Source of the DNA: QHXQ01 sp963788965
Lineage (GTDB): Bacteria > Acidobacteriota > Blastocatellia > Pyrinomonadales > Pyrinomonadaceae
Assembly (NCBI GenBank): GCA_963788965.1
Contig: CAWBIK010000006.1
Span: 868,001-932,000 of the forward strand
DNA length: 64,000 bases
Reading direction: 5' to 3'
Positions 52,411-63,022 of the stretch are shown piece by piece. Position 1 is the first letter of the stretch. Every line of letters begins with the position of its first letter. Position numbers and translations under genes: made by a program. The notes beneath the pieces were generated by a model. The model saw nothing but the letters and a program-made list of their open reading frames with translations. It did not search any database and was not told the DNA's origin.

Positions 52411-55400
52411 CTAGGTTTTCTTCACACGTCTTCGTAGTGTGCGCCAACCGAAGGCCGCGAACAGTAGCCCGAAGCCACCGCCGACGAGCGCAGTAGTCCG
52501 GCCGGCGAGCGTGTGCGGCAGCGGCAATTGCATCGTTTGCGAGACGGCCGGCCGGTCGGGCGCGGCGCGCTCACGGTGGTTGTCGTCGCGCTCGGCGCGT
52601 TGGTGAACGGCTGCGCGGGCGTGTTCGGCGAATCGGAGACGGTGTAAAGTTGACCGTTCAAGAGATACATGCGCTGCATCTCGGCGAGGTTGAAGGGACG
52701 TGCGCCGCGCCGGCCGAAGACGGCTAACTGGTTGCCGCTTTCATCGACCGCACGATCACGATCCAGACCTTTCGAGAGGCCGATGGCGGGGCCCTTCGTC
52801 TTGAAGGTCGAGATCAGTTTTGGTTCGGGGCGCGGGCTGAAACCGGCGAAGGTCGGCATCGTCTCCGGGTCGGTCAACTGCAAAATCCGCAAGCCGTTCT
52901 TGCCGTCGGCGACATAAGCGAACAGGCTCGCGTTCGTCATCGCCACCTTGACCTGATGCACGTCGTTCAGTTGCCCTTCGGCATTGAACGTCTGATCGAG
53001 TTCCGGCTTCGCGGGATTCTGGACGTTGATGATCTTGATACCATCGGGGCCGGCGGCGACGTAGGCGTAGGTGCGCGCCACATACACGTCGTGCCCGTGA
53101 TGGAACTTGACCTCTGCTTCTTCGACCAGGTGCGCGTCGGCCGGCGTCGTGATGTCGACGACGTGGAAGCCTTCTTCATCGACGACGAAGGCGTAGCGGA
53201 ACTGGATAGCAACAGCCTTCGGTTCGTGCAGCGGGATGGTCTTGACGACGCGCGGCTCAAGCGGCTTGTCTATGTCCACGATGACGAGCGCCTTGTCCGT
53301 CGTGATGTAAGCATGCGTGCCCGCGATCTGGATGTTGTTTGCTTCGTTGAGCACGCCGTTCGGATTCCACGTCAGCGCGCGCTTGAGATAGTTGTTCAGC
53401 GGATCGCCGTCCAACAACGTCGCGGCGTTGACGAGGATCAGCCCTTCCTCTTTATCGGTGACGTAGAGGAAAGCGTAGAGCAGATGTATGGGCTGCTCTT
53501 GATTGTTCGGATCACGATTGCGCGCTGGGTCAACGCCGAGCGTGGTCGGCGCGGCGACGCAGGTGGCGTGCTTGGTCTTGACCCAGAACTTTTGCCCGAA
53601 GCGCGACACGGGCGCGGTCGTGATGCGTTCGGAGAAGCCCTTGTGATCGATCTGCGCCACATCGTAAACGCGCAAGCCGCCTTCGCCGGCCGCGACGTAT
53701 GCATACTCGCCGCGCAGTTGCACGCTTAGGACCTCAGGGTTGCCGACGTGCTCGAAGAAGGTCGAGAGCTTGCGCCCGTCTTTCGAGACGAACTTGTTGT
53801 AGTTGTCAGGATAGGCGAGCCGGTGCAGGGTACTGCCGATCACGGCCTGCGGTTCTTCGTGCTCGGTCACGGGCACGACTTCGAGCGCCTCTTCGGCCGC
53901 GACGTAGACGTAGCGACCCATGAAGTTGACGAAGTTCGTGCCTTGCAAAAGTAGCTGCGCCATCCACGCGTTGTTGTCGTTCTGTTCTGCGACGTGGCAG
54001 TCGGAGCAGCCCTTCGTCTCAACAGCGCGGACGGTGTGCGGTACGTGCGTCGAGAAGGCTTGCCCGCTATAACCTTCGGACGAGATCGTCTGCTGCTGCG
54101 AATAGATCCACTCGCGCTGTTGATTCTGCGAACTGACCAGCACGGCCGAGCGCGATGCGACGGGCGCAACGCGGTGGCCGGTCGTCGTGCCGTCCTTGCC
54201 GAGCATGAACACGTCGTCGCGTATGACTTGGAAGTTATAGGTCGTGTAGTTGCGCGACTCGGTGGCTTCGTTGTGGCGATTGGGCATCTTGCGATTCGCC
54301 TTCATCGAGAGGTGACAGCCGAAACACGATGTCATCCACGACGAGTGACAGGCGAAGCAAGTCATCTGCTTGTCGGGGTGCGCGAGTTGCGCTTCGTCCG
54401 TGGGCACGTCGCCCCACGTCTTATTGTCGCGGCGGATGGTCTTGGCATAGCGTGACAGTTCGTTGTAGTCGGGCGACTGCGGGTCAACCGTGTCGCGCGT
54501 CTGCTTGACGCGCCACCAACGGCCCGGCTCGACCAGCGAGTTCTGGATCACTTCGCCGCTCTTAAATTCAACCGTCTGCTCAGCGCCCTTCTCATCCTTA
54601 AACGTCTTGGCTAAGGGCTTCGCGGTCGCATTCGTTGCGACGTTCGGCGCAACCTCGAAGAGCGGAATCTTCGCGCCTTTGGCGTCGCGCGCGTAGAGAT
54701 TGCGCGTGATGTCGCGTTGCCCGCTGCGCGGCGCACGCAAGTTGCGCCCGCGTTCTTCGTCAACGAGTTTATCGTCTTTGATGCCTTGTCCGGCGGCGAA
54801 GCCGGTAGTGACCAACTTGGCGCGCTCTTGAATCGTGCCGTGGCAATCGGTGCAGTTGATCTCGATGGCGGCGCGCGGTTCGTTGTAAAGAATGCCCGTG
54901 CCATGCGCGTCTTGGCGGAAGTGGCAATCGGCGCAGTGCATGCCCTTCTCAAGATGTATGTCTTTGAGATGGACGGGCTGACCGGACTTGCCGAGGATCG
55001 AAGACGAACGCGGATCGTTGTCTTCGTATGCGACGGCGCGGCCGAGTTTCGCGGCCGTGACGTTCTTGACGGGCCGGCCGAATGAATCGAGGATGTTGCC
55101 CGCGCGGTCGCGTTTGAAGACGGCGCGGAACAGCCAGCCGTGCCCGTGAAAGTCGGCCAGTTGGATGTTCTTCAAGGACTTGTTGATGTCGCCGTCGGGG
55201 TCGCCGGATTTGACGAGGAAATCGTCGGGCGAAAGCCGATCAGGGTCTTTGAACTCCGACCACTGCCCGCGCAAACTTGCGGCTTCAGGGTTGCGGCCGA
55301 GCTTGACCTGTTCCTCGTCTTGCGAAGCGTCGTGCTGTTCCTTGCGATAGAGCTTATCGCCGTCCGTCTCGTTGTCCCACCAGATCATGCCCGTGTAGGT

Positions 55401-56642
55401 GGAAACCATGTTCGTGCCGGGGTGCATGTGGCAGACCATGCACTGCGAGGTCGGGATGGCGCTCGTCAACGTGTGGCGAATCGGATGGCCCGGCTCGTTG
55501 CGCGGGATATTCGTGTCGCCGGTCTGCGTGTAAGACATGTTGCCGTACTGCGCGTAGGGGCCTGAGTTGACTTTGCTGCGGTCGTTCGCATAGACGACGT
55601 GACAGGCCGTGCAACCCGACGAACGAAAGTCGCCGGGGTGATCGTTCGTGCCGAGATGATTCAAGGTCGGGTCGAGCAGGCGCGTCTTCTGTAGGCCGAG
55701 ATAGACCGGATCGGTGCGTTGCAGCGTGCCGAGGCCGCGCGCGCTCAAACCCTTGTCGGGCTTGCCGGGGTCTTCATCCTTTTCCGGTAGACCGACTTCA
55801 AGGCGACGTTTGCCGCCGCGCTCGAAGACGCGCAGGATGTTGCCCGGTTGCGAAATCTCCCAACGCGGTATTGGATCGATGAAGCGCAACCAGCCTTTTT
55901 GTAGTTGCTGTTCGAGCGTCGGCTGTGGGACTTGGATCAAACGTTCGGGCTGTCCGTCGGGGCTGTAGCTTTCGCCGTAGCGCGCGTCTTTAGCGGGATA
56001 GCCGCCGTTGTTGTAGAACGCCGCGCCCCACAGAAACGCGCCGTGGCGCATGTTGCTCGTCTCGTTCGCCGCGACCTCTTGCGAGTGACACTCGCCGCAG
56101 GTCTTTTGCGTCACGCGCAGGTCGCCCGGATTGATGAAGCGAACAAACTCCCAACTCTCCTGATTCATCAACGCGTTCAACCCTTGCGGGTTCGCGCTCG
56201 TCATCTTGCCCTTGTACTTCCAGAAGTCTGGATTGCGCGGGCGCACGTGCGCGTCTTCGGCGGTCTTCGCCACAGGGTTGCCGCCGTGGCAATAGGTACA
56301 CGACAAGCCCTGTCCATCTTTGCCGTCGGGCGCGAGCTTGCCGTTGTCCGTCGTGTGCATCGGCTCTGTGTTGCCGTGACAGGTGACACAGCCTTCGGGC
56401 GCAGCAGCAGCGGCCTGTGTGACAGCCGCGCTCGGCGCGCTCGACTTAGCACGCGGCGCGCTCGCATGAGCAGTCGCGGCCGTGGGCGGCGTGGCTGCAT
56501 CGGGCGCGGCGGTGCGGGCCGGGTCTGTGTTGCTGTTGGCGGACGAGCGCGGGCTGCTGCTCAACACCAGCGCGCAGACGAAGGCACACGTGATGAGAAC
56601 GAGTAAGAGCTTGAAGCGTTCAATGAGTCCGAACCTGTGCAT
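52411..56642 (-). CDS. Decahaem cytochrome c fused to an LVIVD-repeat beta-propeller
   Basis: About 1410 aa, exported (signal peptide from ATG 56642: FKLLLVLITCAFVCALVL). Ten CxxCH haem sites are visible in the N-terminal two thirds: CVTCH, CTYCH, CGECH, CTACH, CMVCH, CADCH, CTDCH, CFACH, CFGCH, CSDCH. From about 900 to 1310 come LVIVD-type repeats (AYVAAGEGGLRVYDV, AYITTDKALVIVDI, AYVAAGPDGIKIINV). The reading ends in a Cys/Arg-rich string at 52422, but a -1 frame change near 52545-52600 gives a C-terminal membrane anchor (TTALVGGGFGLLFAAFGWRT, then RRR) ending at 52411, as expected for the family. The upstream neighbour encodes an outer-membrane barrel protein, suggesting an envelope electron-transfer pair. 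Confidence 0.87.
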
Positions 56643-56753
56643 CAACTCTCTCCTGTAGTGACACAGACGAAAAAACTATGGGCCGATGATAACTTCGGAA
56701 CGCCGCCGCGGCCGCCGAGCGCGCCCGCGTACTTGTGCGTTCCGAACGCATAC

Positions 56754-58854
56754 TTAGAAGATAAACTTCACCTGCCCGAAGAGTGCATAGAGCGGTTTGT
56801 TCGGGTTGATGGTGGTGCTGTCGGCCGTGCAATAGTCGGGCAGCGGGCAGTTGCGCGTGCGATCCGTATAGATGTCGCGGAAGCCGCGCCCCGGCTTCAA
56901 GGTCGAAGCGCCGAACGTGAACTGCACGTTATTGATCAAGAGCGGGCGATAGGTGACGCCGAGGCTGAAATCCCAACCGATGTCGTGGCGAATGCGATTC
57001 TGGAAGATCAGGTATTCGAGCGGCTCTGTGCGATGGAAGCGCAACCAGTTCGCGTTCAGCAAGACCTTGATGCGTTGCGTTAGATCGACATCTATCCCGG
57101 CGTTGTAGATGAAGATGCCGGGGTTGACGAAGTTCGCTTGCCCTTGCGACTTGCTGCTGCGCAGGTTGGGCAGGATCGAGTTCGGCTGCACGAGGCCGAC
57201 CGCCGCGCCTGTGAGCGGGATGCCGACGCGATTCCAGAAAGAGAACTGCCCGCCGATGAAGTTCGGATCGTCGAAGATGGCGTCGAAGCCGGTGGCCACG
57301 CCGTCGGTCGGGTTCTTGTCGCCCTGCGCGAAGAAGAAGGACGCCTTGTAACGCAGAAAGTCTTTATCAATCGACGCTTCGACCGCCGCCATCGTCGAGC
57401 GCACGCGTTGGAACTTGCCGGCAATCGGGTTGCGCTCGTCCTGTCCGAGCGCGAAGTAGAACGCGTTCGTCAGATTGAGCCGGCCGATGTGCCCGTCGCC
57501 GTTGAAGCCTAGATAGCCCACCTTGATCGAGTGCGGGCGGAAGTCGCCGATGAGCGCGGGCCGGACGAGAAAGCCGTTGCGGTCATATTCGACCGAGCGG
57601 CGGTCGTCGTTGAACGCGAAGACGAACTGGCCCGTGTAGCCTTTTTCCAGAAAGTCTTGCCGGAAGACGTTGAACATATAGACGCGCTGCGGGCGCAGGT
57701 CGAAGCGGTTAAGGCCCGAGTTCGTGTCCTTCTCCAACTGCGCGAACATGGCGGCGTTCCATTGGAAGCGATTGTTCTTCCACGCGCCGAACAGACGCCC
57801 GCCGAGATTGTTGTCGCTGTAGAGGAAGCCGCGCGCGTCCGACACGAACGGCTGAATGCCGACGCGCGCCGAGATGAAGTCGAAGTTCGCGTTCACGTCT
57901 TCGAGTTTGACCTCGCCGAACGCTTCTTCGAGCGAGAAGTGCGTGTCGGTGCGCGTCGTGCCGCGCCGCACGTCGATATTGATCACGCCCGTCTCGCGCG
58001 CGCGCACGAAGTTGGGCAAACTAAACGTGGGCGAGATTTTGATCGCCCACGTGCGCGGGCGGAAGGTCGAGTCGCCGCTGAACATCTCGAACGTGAACTG
58101 CATGATGTGGTTCACGGCCAGAGACTTCGGGCTTGCCGAAAAATTCGGCGCTACCGGGCCGCGCGCTCGACACGTTCGACGGGATCGGCGTGCGCTGCTG
58201 CTGCACGACCACCGTGTCCACGCCCGACAGGATCATAAAGGTCTTCTGCCCGAAGATCGGATAGTCGCCCTTCAGCAAGTTCAAATCATACGGGTTGTAC
58301 CAGTTGCCCCTGCGCGCCGGAATGTCGCGCCCGCGCGCGCCGTTGTCGCCATAGCGGTCGTATTCGGGGAAGGAGATGCGCCAGCGGTCGCGCAGCTCGC
58401 GCCGGCCCGGATTAGTGGGCGGCGCGGACTCAATCGGACTGCCCGCGTAGCCGGCCGGTTCTTCGCCCTCGGTCGGGTCGGCCACCTTCGGCATGGCGGC
58501 GGCCGTCTTCAACTCGACCTCGACGGTCGCATCTTTGCCCGGTTCGACAATGACGTTCTCGCGGTCGAAGATTTGCGTCTCAGGCGCGCTGACGAGAATG
58601 CGGTACGCGCCTGCGCGCAGTTTGAAAGAGAACGTGCCGTCGCTGTTGGTGCGCTTGGTCGAACGCCGGGTCGTGACCTGATTGACGGCCGTGACAGTTG
58701 CACCCGCCACCGCCGCTTTCGATGCATTACGCACAGTGCCCGTGATGCGGCCGTCCTGCGCCGCAGCGGTCGCGGCGCAAAGACAGACGAGTAGCAAGCT
58801 GAAGACGCACGGGCCGGCAACGAGGAGTCTGCGTTTAACTGGCATACGGAACAT
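56754..58854 (-). CDS. Outer-membrane beta-barrel protein with carboxypeptidase-regulatory-like domain (one frameshift)
   Basis: About 699 aa after correction. ATG 58854 (GAGG upstream) opens a signal peptide (RRLLVAGPCVFSLLLVCLCA). A carboxypeptidase-regulatory-like Ig domain spans about 38-115 (GRITGTVRNASKAAVAGAT, SDGTFSFKLRAGAYRI). After a Pro-rich linker the rest shows alternating amphipathic strands of a beta-barrel and ends in GQVKFIF, an aromatic terminus typical of BAM-assembled proteins. Two frames overlap near 58118. Deleting one G from TCTGGCCG joins KPEV to SAVNHIMQFTFEMF. It is smaller than TonB-dependent receptors and lacks an evident plug. The decahaem cytochrome gene follows 111 bp downstream on the same strand. 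Confidence 0.8.
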
Positions 58855-59151
58855 GAAGGGCCTCAACTGAAAATGTAGGCCGCCGCGCGCGGGCGGGGCG
58901 ACGAAAACTTGCTGAGCTTCAAGAATTTGAAAGAGAACAGTCTCTGCGCTTGAAAGGGCTAGCTGGTGCTTGGTTCGATTTAGCCTTGCGAGAGAGTGCC
59001 TTGTAGCATACTCACGGCCCTACTGGCAATCAAATTTTTCGCGCGCAAATTTCCTGTCAACACAGGCAATCTTTTTTGTGTGCGCGCCCGTACATTCTGA
59101 TCGCCTTCACGCCGCTTTTCATGCGCACAAGCAGGCGCGTGGAAAATTACC

Positions 59152-59179
59152 TTGACTCGCAAAAGTTTAATGGTAAAGT
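59152..59179 (+). promoter_or_regulatory. Candidate promoter for the GlcG-domain gene
   Basis: TTGACT (59152-59157), a 16-bp spacer and TAAAGT (59174-59179), about 80 bp before the ATG, in the 405-bp divergent spacer 58855-59259. The remainder of the spacer is AT-richer than the surroundings but shows no other element I recognise. Confidence 0.45.
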
Positions 59180-59259
59180 GTACCCGCTTCAGCCTAGTCC
59201 CGCGCTCTTTTTGAACTTCAATTTACGCATGCTCTCATGCGTTTCGTGTCATTGTCATT

Positions 59260-61458
59260 ATGATCAGTTGTGCTTATAAGCGTCTTCGCTCCTTCGTCTT
59301 TGCCGGCCTATGCCTGAGCTTGCTCGGCGCAGGGTTGTTCGTCGCAGAGCGTCAGACCTCGGCCCAGAACACGCGCCCGATTCTGATCAGCGAGCCGGAC
59401 TCGACGCGCGCCGTTGCGCTCACGGCCGTGACGCGCATGCGCGAGCCGTTTGCGCGCACGGACACGCACAACTTCGCGTCCGACCGCCGCACGCGCATCC
59501 AGTTTCTCGTCTTGAACGTCGAACCGTTCGCCGACGAGGCGCAACTGCGGGTCGAAGCCGAAGACGGCAACGGGCGCAAATACGATCTGCCGGTCGAACA
59601 CATCGGCGGCGTGCCCGGTCAGCCCTTGATGAACTCCGTCACGGTGCGCGTCGCGGACGACATAGGCGACGTGGGCGACGTGCTGGTGCGGCTGACCTAT
59701 CGCGGCGTGCAATCGAACCGCGTGCGCGTCGGCCTCGGTCATGTCGGCGGCGGCCTCGCCGACGATCAAGGCTCGATCCCGACGCCCGCGCCCGCCGCCG
59801 CCGCGCCGACGCCTAACACAAACCCGATCACGGCCGGTAACCTGACGCCCGACGACGTGCGGCAGGTCATCGCGCAGGCAGTCTCGGCCGCAGTCGCGTT
59901 GAACCGCAACGTGACAATCGCCGTCACGGATCGTGAAGGCAACGTGCTCGGCGTCTTCCACATGACGGGCGCGCCCGTCCGCACGCGCTTCACGGGCGGG
60001 ACAAGCTTCACGCAGGCGGCCGATCCGCTCACGGGCCTTGTGCCAGTCGGGCTTGAGGGCGCGAACCTTGCGCCGGTCTTAGCGCCCGTGCGCCGCGCGG
60101 CCATTTCAAAGGCCGGCACGGCCGCTTTCTTCAGCACGTCGGGCAACGCGTTCACGACGCGCACGGCGAGCTTCATCATTCAAGAGCATTTCCCGCCGAG
60201 CGTAAGCAATCAAGGCTCGGGGCCGCTCTACGGTGTGCAGTTCTCGCAGCTTCCTTGCTCGGACATAAAAATGCCGGGCCTGCCCTTCGGGTTGGCGGGC
60301 GATCCGGGCAGTCATCCGATCTATAAGAACGGACTGCCCGCGGGCGGCATCGGCATCGAAGGCGACGGCCTTTACACGATTGATCGTGATCCGGTTGATC
60401 TCGACAGACCGTTTGAAGAGGTCATCGCGGTCGCGGCCGTGCGCGGCTACGAGCCGCCCGCGTTCATACGCGGCGACAACATCATCGTCGGCGGCATACG
60501 CCTGCCCTTCGTCAACGTCTCGGACGCAGACGCGCCGCGTCCCGCGACGATCCCGTTCGCCAGTCTACCGGGCGCGGTTGATGCTGCGTTCCCGATTCGC
60601 GGCGCGCAGCCTTCGGCCTTCATCCCGACGACGCTCGCGGGCAGCCCCGGCGCAATCGATACGCGCTTCTTTCCGTTCCGCGCCAGCACTTCCGGGTCGG
60701 CCAACGCGCTGACCGCCGCCGAAGTGACGACCATCATCGCGCAGGCCGCGCATCAAGCCGACATTACACGCGCGGCTATTCGTCAGCCTTTGGGTAGCGC
60801 CGCGCGCGTCTCGATCTCTGTGGTTGACACGGAAGGTCAAGTGCTCGGCATCTTCCGCACGTTCGATGCGCCCGTGTTCGGCTTCGACGTGTCGGTGCAG
60901 AAGGCGCGCACGGCCATGTTCTTCTCGCGCAGCAACGCGGCCACTGTGTTGCGCGCCGCCGGCCTAGGCGCATACGTTGATCGCGCCGCCGCCGACGGGC
61001 TGGCGTTGAACGGCTCTATCGCCGTCAGCGACCGCGCCAACGGCTTCCTGCATCGCCCGTTCTTCCCGGACGGCATCGACGGCACAGCGCCGGGGCCGTT
61101 CAGTCCGCCGATCAATCAGTGGAGCGTGTTTACCGACGGCTTGCAGATCGACATCATCAGAGACAAGCTGGTGGAAACCATCGTCACGCCCGGTGCGCCT
61201 CAGGGCAGCATTCCGTGTTCGACGATCTCGTATCTGCCGAACGGCATTCAAATCTTCCCCGGCAGCGTGCCGCTCTACAAAGGCAACGAGTTGGTCGGCG
61301 CAATCGGCATCAGCGGCGACGGCGTTGATCAGGACGACATCATCGCCGCTGCGGGCAGCATAGGCTTTGCCGCGCCGCCTGCGATCCGTGCCGATCAAGT
61401 GTTCGTGCGCGGCATTCGTTTGCCGTTTGTTAAGTTCCCGCGTAGCCCCAACCTTTGA
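59260..61458 (+). CDS. Exported protein with two GlcG/HbpS-like (DUF336) domains
   Basis: 732 aa. A signal peptide (about 8-35, ending before TSAQNTRP) is followed by a beta-rich domain (about 38-165) of the kind seen in Acidobacteria secreted proteins (RVEAEDGNGRKYDLPV). Two tandem GlcG/HbpS-like domains follow: LTPDDVRQVIAQAVSAAV with VTIAVTDREGNVLGVF, and LTAAEVTTIIAQAAHQAD with VSISVVDTEGQVLGIF. Each continues into a long insertion ending in matching IGIEGDG / IGISGDG and ADQVFVRGIRLPF segments. HbpS-type proteins bind haem or cobalamin extracellularly; haem binding here is not shown. It starts with ATG 59260. Confidence 0.83.
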   Translation: MISCAYKRLRSFVFAGLCLSLLGAGLFVAERQTSAQNTRPILISEPDSTRAVALTAVTRMREPFARTDTHNFASDRRTRIQFLVLNVEPFADEAQLRVEAEDGNGRKYDLPVEHIGGVPGQPLMNSVTVRVADDIGDVGDVLVRLTYRGVQSNRVRVGLGHVGGGLADDQGSIPTPAPAAAAPTPNTNPITAGNLTPDDVRQVIAQAVSAAVALNRNVTIAVTDREGNVLGVFHMTGAPVRTRFTGGTSFTQAADPLTGLVPVGLEGANLAPVLAPVRRAAISKAGTAAFFSTSGNAFTTRTASFIIQEHFPPSVSNQGSGPLYGVQFSQLPCSDIKMPGLPFGLAGDPGSHPIYKNGLPAGGIGIEGDGLYTIDRDPVDLDRPFEEVIAVAAVRGYEPPAFIRGDNIIVGGIRLPFVNVSDADAPRPATIPFASLPGAVDAAFPIRGAQPSAFIPTTLAGSPGAIDTRFFPFRASTSGSANALTAAEVTTIIAQAAHQADITRAAIRQPLGSAARVSISVVDTEGQVLGIFRTFDAPVFGFDVSVQKARTAMFFSRSNAATVLRAAGLGAYVDRAAADGLALNGSIAVSDRANGFLHRPFFPDGIDGTAPGPFSPPINQWSVFTDGLQIDIIRDKLVETIVTPGAPQGSIPCSTISYLPNGIQIFPGSVPLYKGNELVGAIGISGDGVDQDDIIAAAGSIGFAAPPAIRADQVFVRGIRLPFVKFPRSPNL

Positions 61459-61467
61459 TCGGTCGTG

Positions 61468-61500
61468 CGGGTTGGCTTGTGCTCAACTCAAGCCAACCCG
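61468..61500. terminator. Hairpin terminator after the GlcG-domain gene
   Basis: CGGGTTGGCTT (61468-61478) and AAGCCAACCCG (61490-61500) make a perfect 11-bp stem with an 11-nt loop, 9 bp after the stop codon. There is no T-run. Confidence 0.6.
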
Positions 61501-61730
61501 CGCCGACGCAAACTGACGTTGTAGGGCGCTGCGTATATTTTGAGCGCACAAGCTTGGTAATAGGAAGAGGTTATTGCGAGCTAAAAGGCTTGCGACTGCC
61601 CGCCGCTCGTACCCCGACAAAAGTTTTGACCTCAAACTTGTACTGCCAACCTCTGCGCATCGTTGACCGTATTCCAGATTGCATCACGACACCAATATCC
61701 ACCGCCGTTGGACGCGGAAGGAGAAAAGTA

Positions 61731-62986
61731 ATGATTAGCTCGCACCGGAAGAAACTCTCGCTCGTCGCGTTGGCCGCGACCGTCGCCCTCGTCTTTGCGT
61801 TGCTCCCTGCGCCTAGTTTGGACGCCGCCGATCACGGCGACGCGCCCGCAGTGGCCAACGATCAGGGCGCGGACATCGCCGATGCCTACCTCTTCCGCGA
61901 CCCGAACGACAACACGAAGGTCATCATCGCCGCCACCATCCACGGCTTCATCGTGCCGAACGAGATGGTCAACTTCGGCATCTTCGACGAGAACGTGCGT
62001 TATCGTTTCGAGTTGGAGACGAATGGCGACTCGCGCCCCGACCGCTTCATTGACGTGCGCTTCACGCGCAAGGATCAGGCGTCGACACAGGCGCAGACCG
62101 CGACCGTCACGCTGCCGAACGGCGCGACCTTCACCGCGCTCTCGACCGTCCCGAACCTGAACGCGACCGCGCCCGCGCCCGTCATCACCAACGGGCCTTC
62201 GGGCATACAATTCTTCGCGGGCGTCGTCGATGATCCGTTCAACTTCGACATCACGGGCTTCAGCCGCTACACCGCGCCGACGCGCGCCACCCCCGCCGGC
62301 CGCCCGATCCGACGCAACTAACGCGCGGGCGCGACAGCTTCGCCGGTTACAACATTCTCGGCATCGCCTTTAGCATCCCGATTGATTTCCTGCGCGCCAA
62401 TGGCGTCAACAACGAGATCGGCCTCAACTTCGTCGCGCAGCGGCGCAGCAATCAGACCGTGACGCGGCAGGCGACCGTCTCCGGCGTCGGTCGTTGGATC
62501 ACGGTGGATCGCATGGCGACCCCGGCGGTCAACGTCGCGCTCATCCCGTTCAATCGCAAGAACGAGTTCAACTCGGCCAACACGCTCGACGATGCCAACG
62601 GCCGTTTTGCCAACAGCATCGTCGGCACGCTCCAAGCCCTCGGCACTGATCAAACGAGCATTGGCATTCTCGCCAACATCGCCGTCACGCGCGGCGACTT
62701 CCTGCGCCTCAATCTGACGAACGTTGTGAACGCAGGCAATCAGGGCGGCGGCTTCCGCAGCGATACGCCGGGCGACCGCATCCCCGGCGACCAGTCCGGC
62801 TTCCCGAACGGTCGCCGCTTGGGCGACGACGTGGTTGATGTCGAACTATTTCTCATTAACAATCGGCAGCCGCTCACCGACAACGCCAATCAGAACGACG
62901 TGCCGTTTCGTAACTCGTTCCCGTTCTTTGCGCCGTCGCATCAACCGTTCCCCACGGGCACGGTGGACGACCGCACGCGCAACTGA
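61731..62986 (+). CDS. DUF4331 family exported protein (one frameshift)
   Basis: About 418 aa after correction. ATG 61731 follows GGAAGGAG and opens a signal peptide (LSLVALAATVALVFALLPAP). The DUF4331 start is DAADHGDAPAVANDQGADIA, then DAYLFRDPNDN. The first frame stops at 62321, and the second part (RDSFAGYNILGIAFSIPI to PTGTVDDRTRN) follows. Adding one C to the CCC near 62303-62305 joins them through RPDPTQLTRGRDS, a typical DUF4331 sequence. The family is secreted and of unknown function, often found in proteins of uncertain envelope role. A PD40 gene follows 36 bp downstream, so they are probably co-transcribed. Confidence 0.82.
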
Positions 62987-63022
62987 GCATCGCGCCCAAC
63001 GCCACCGAAGGAGCTTCCAGAC

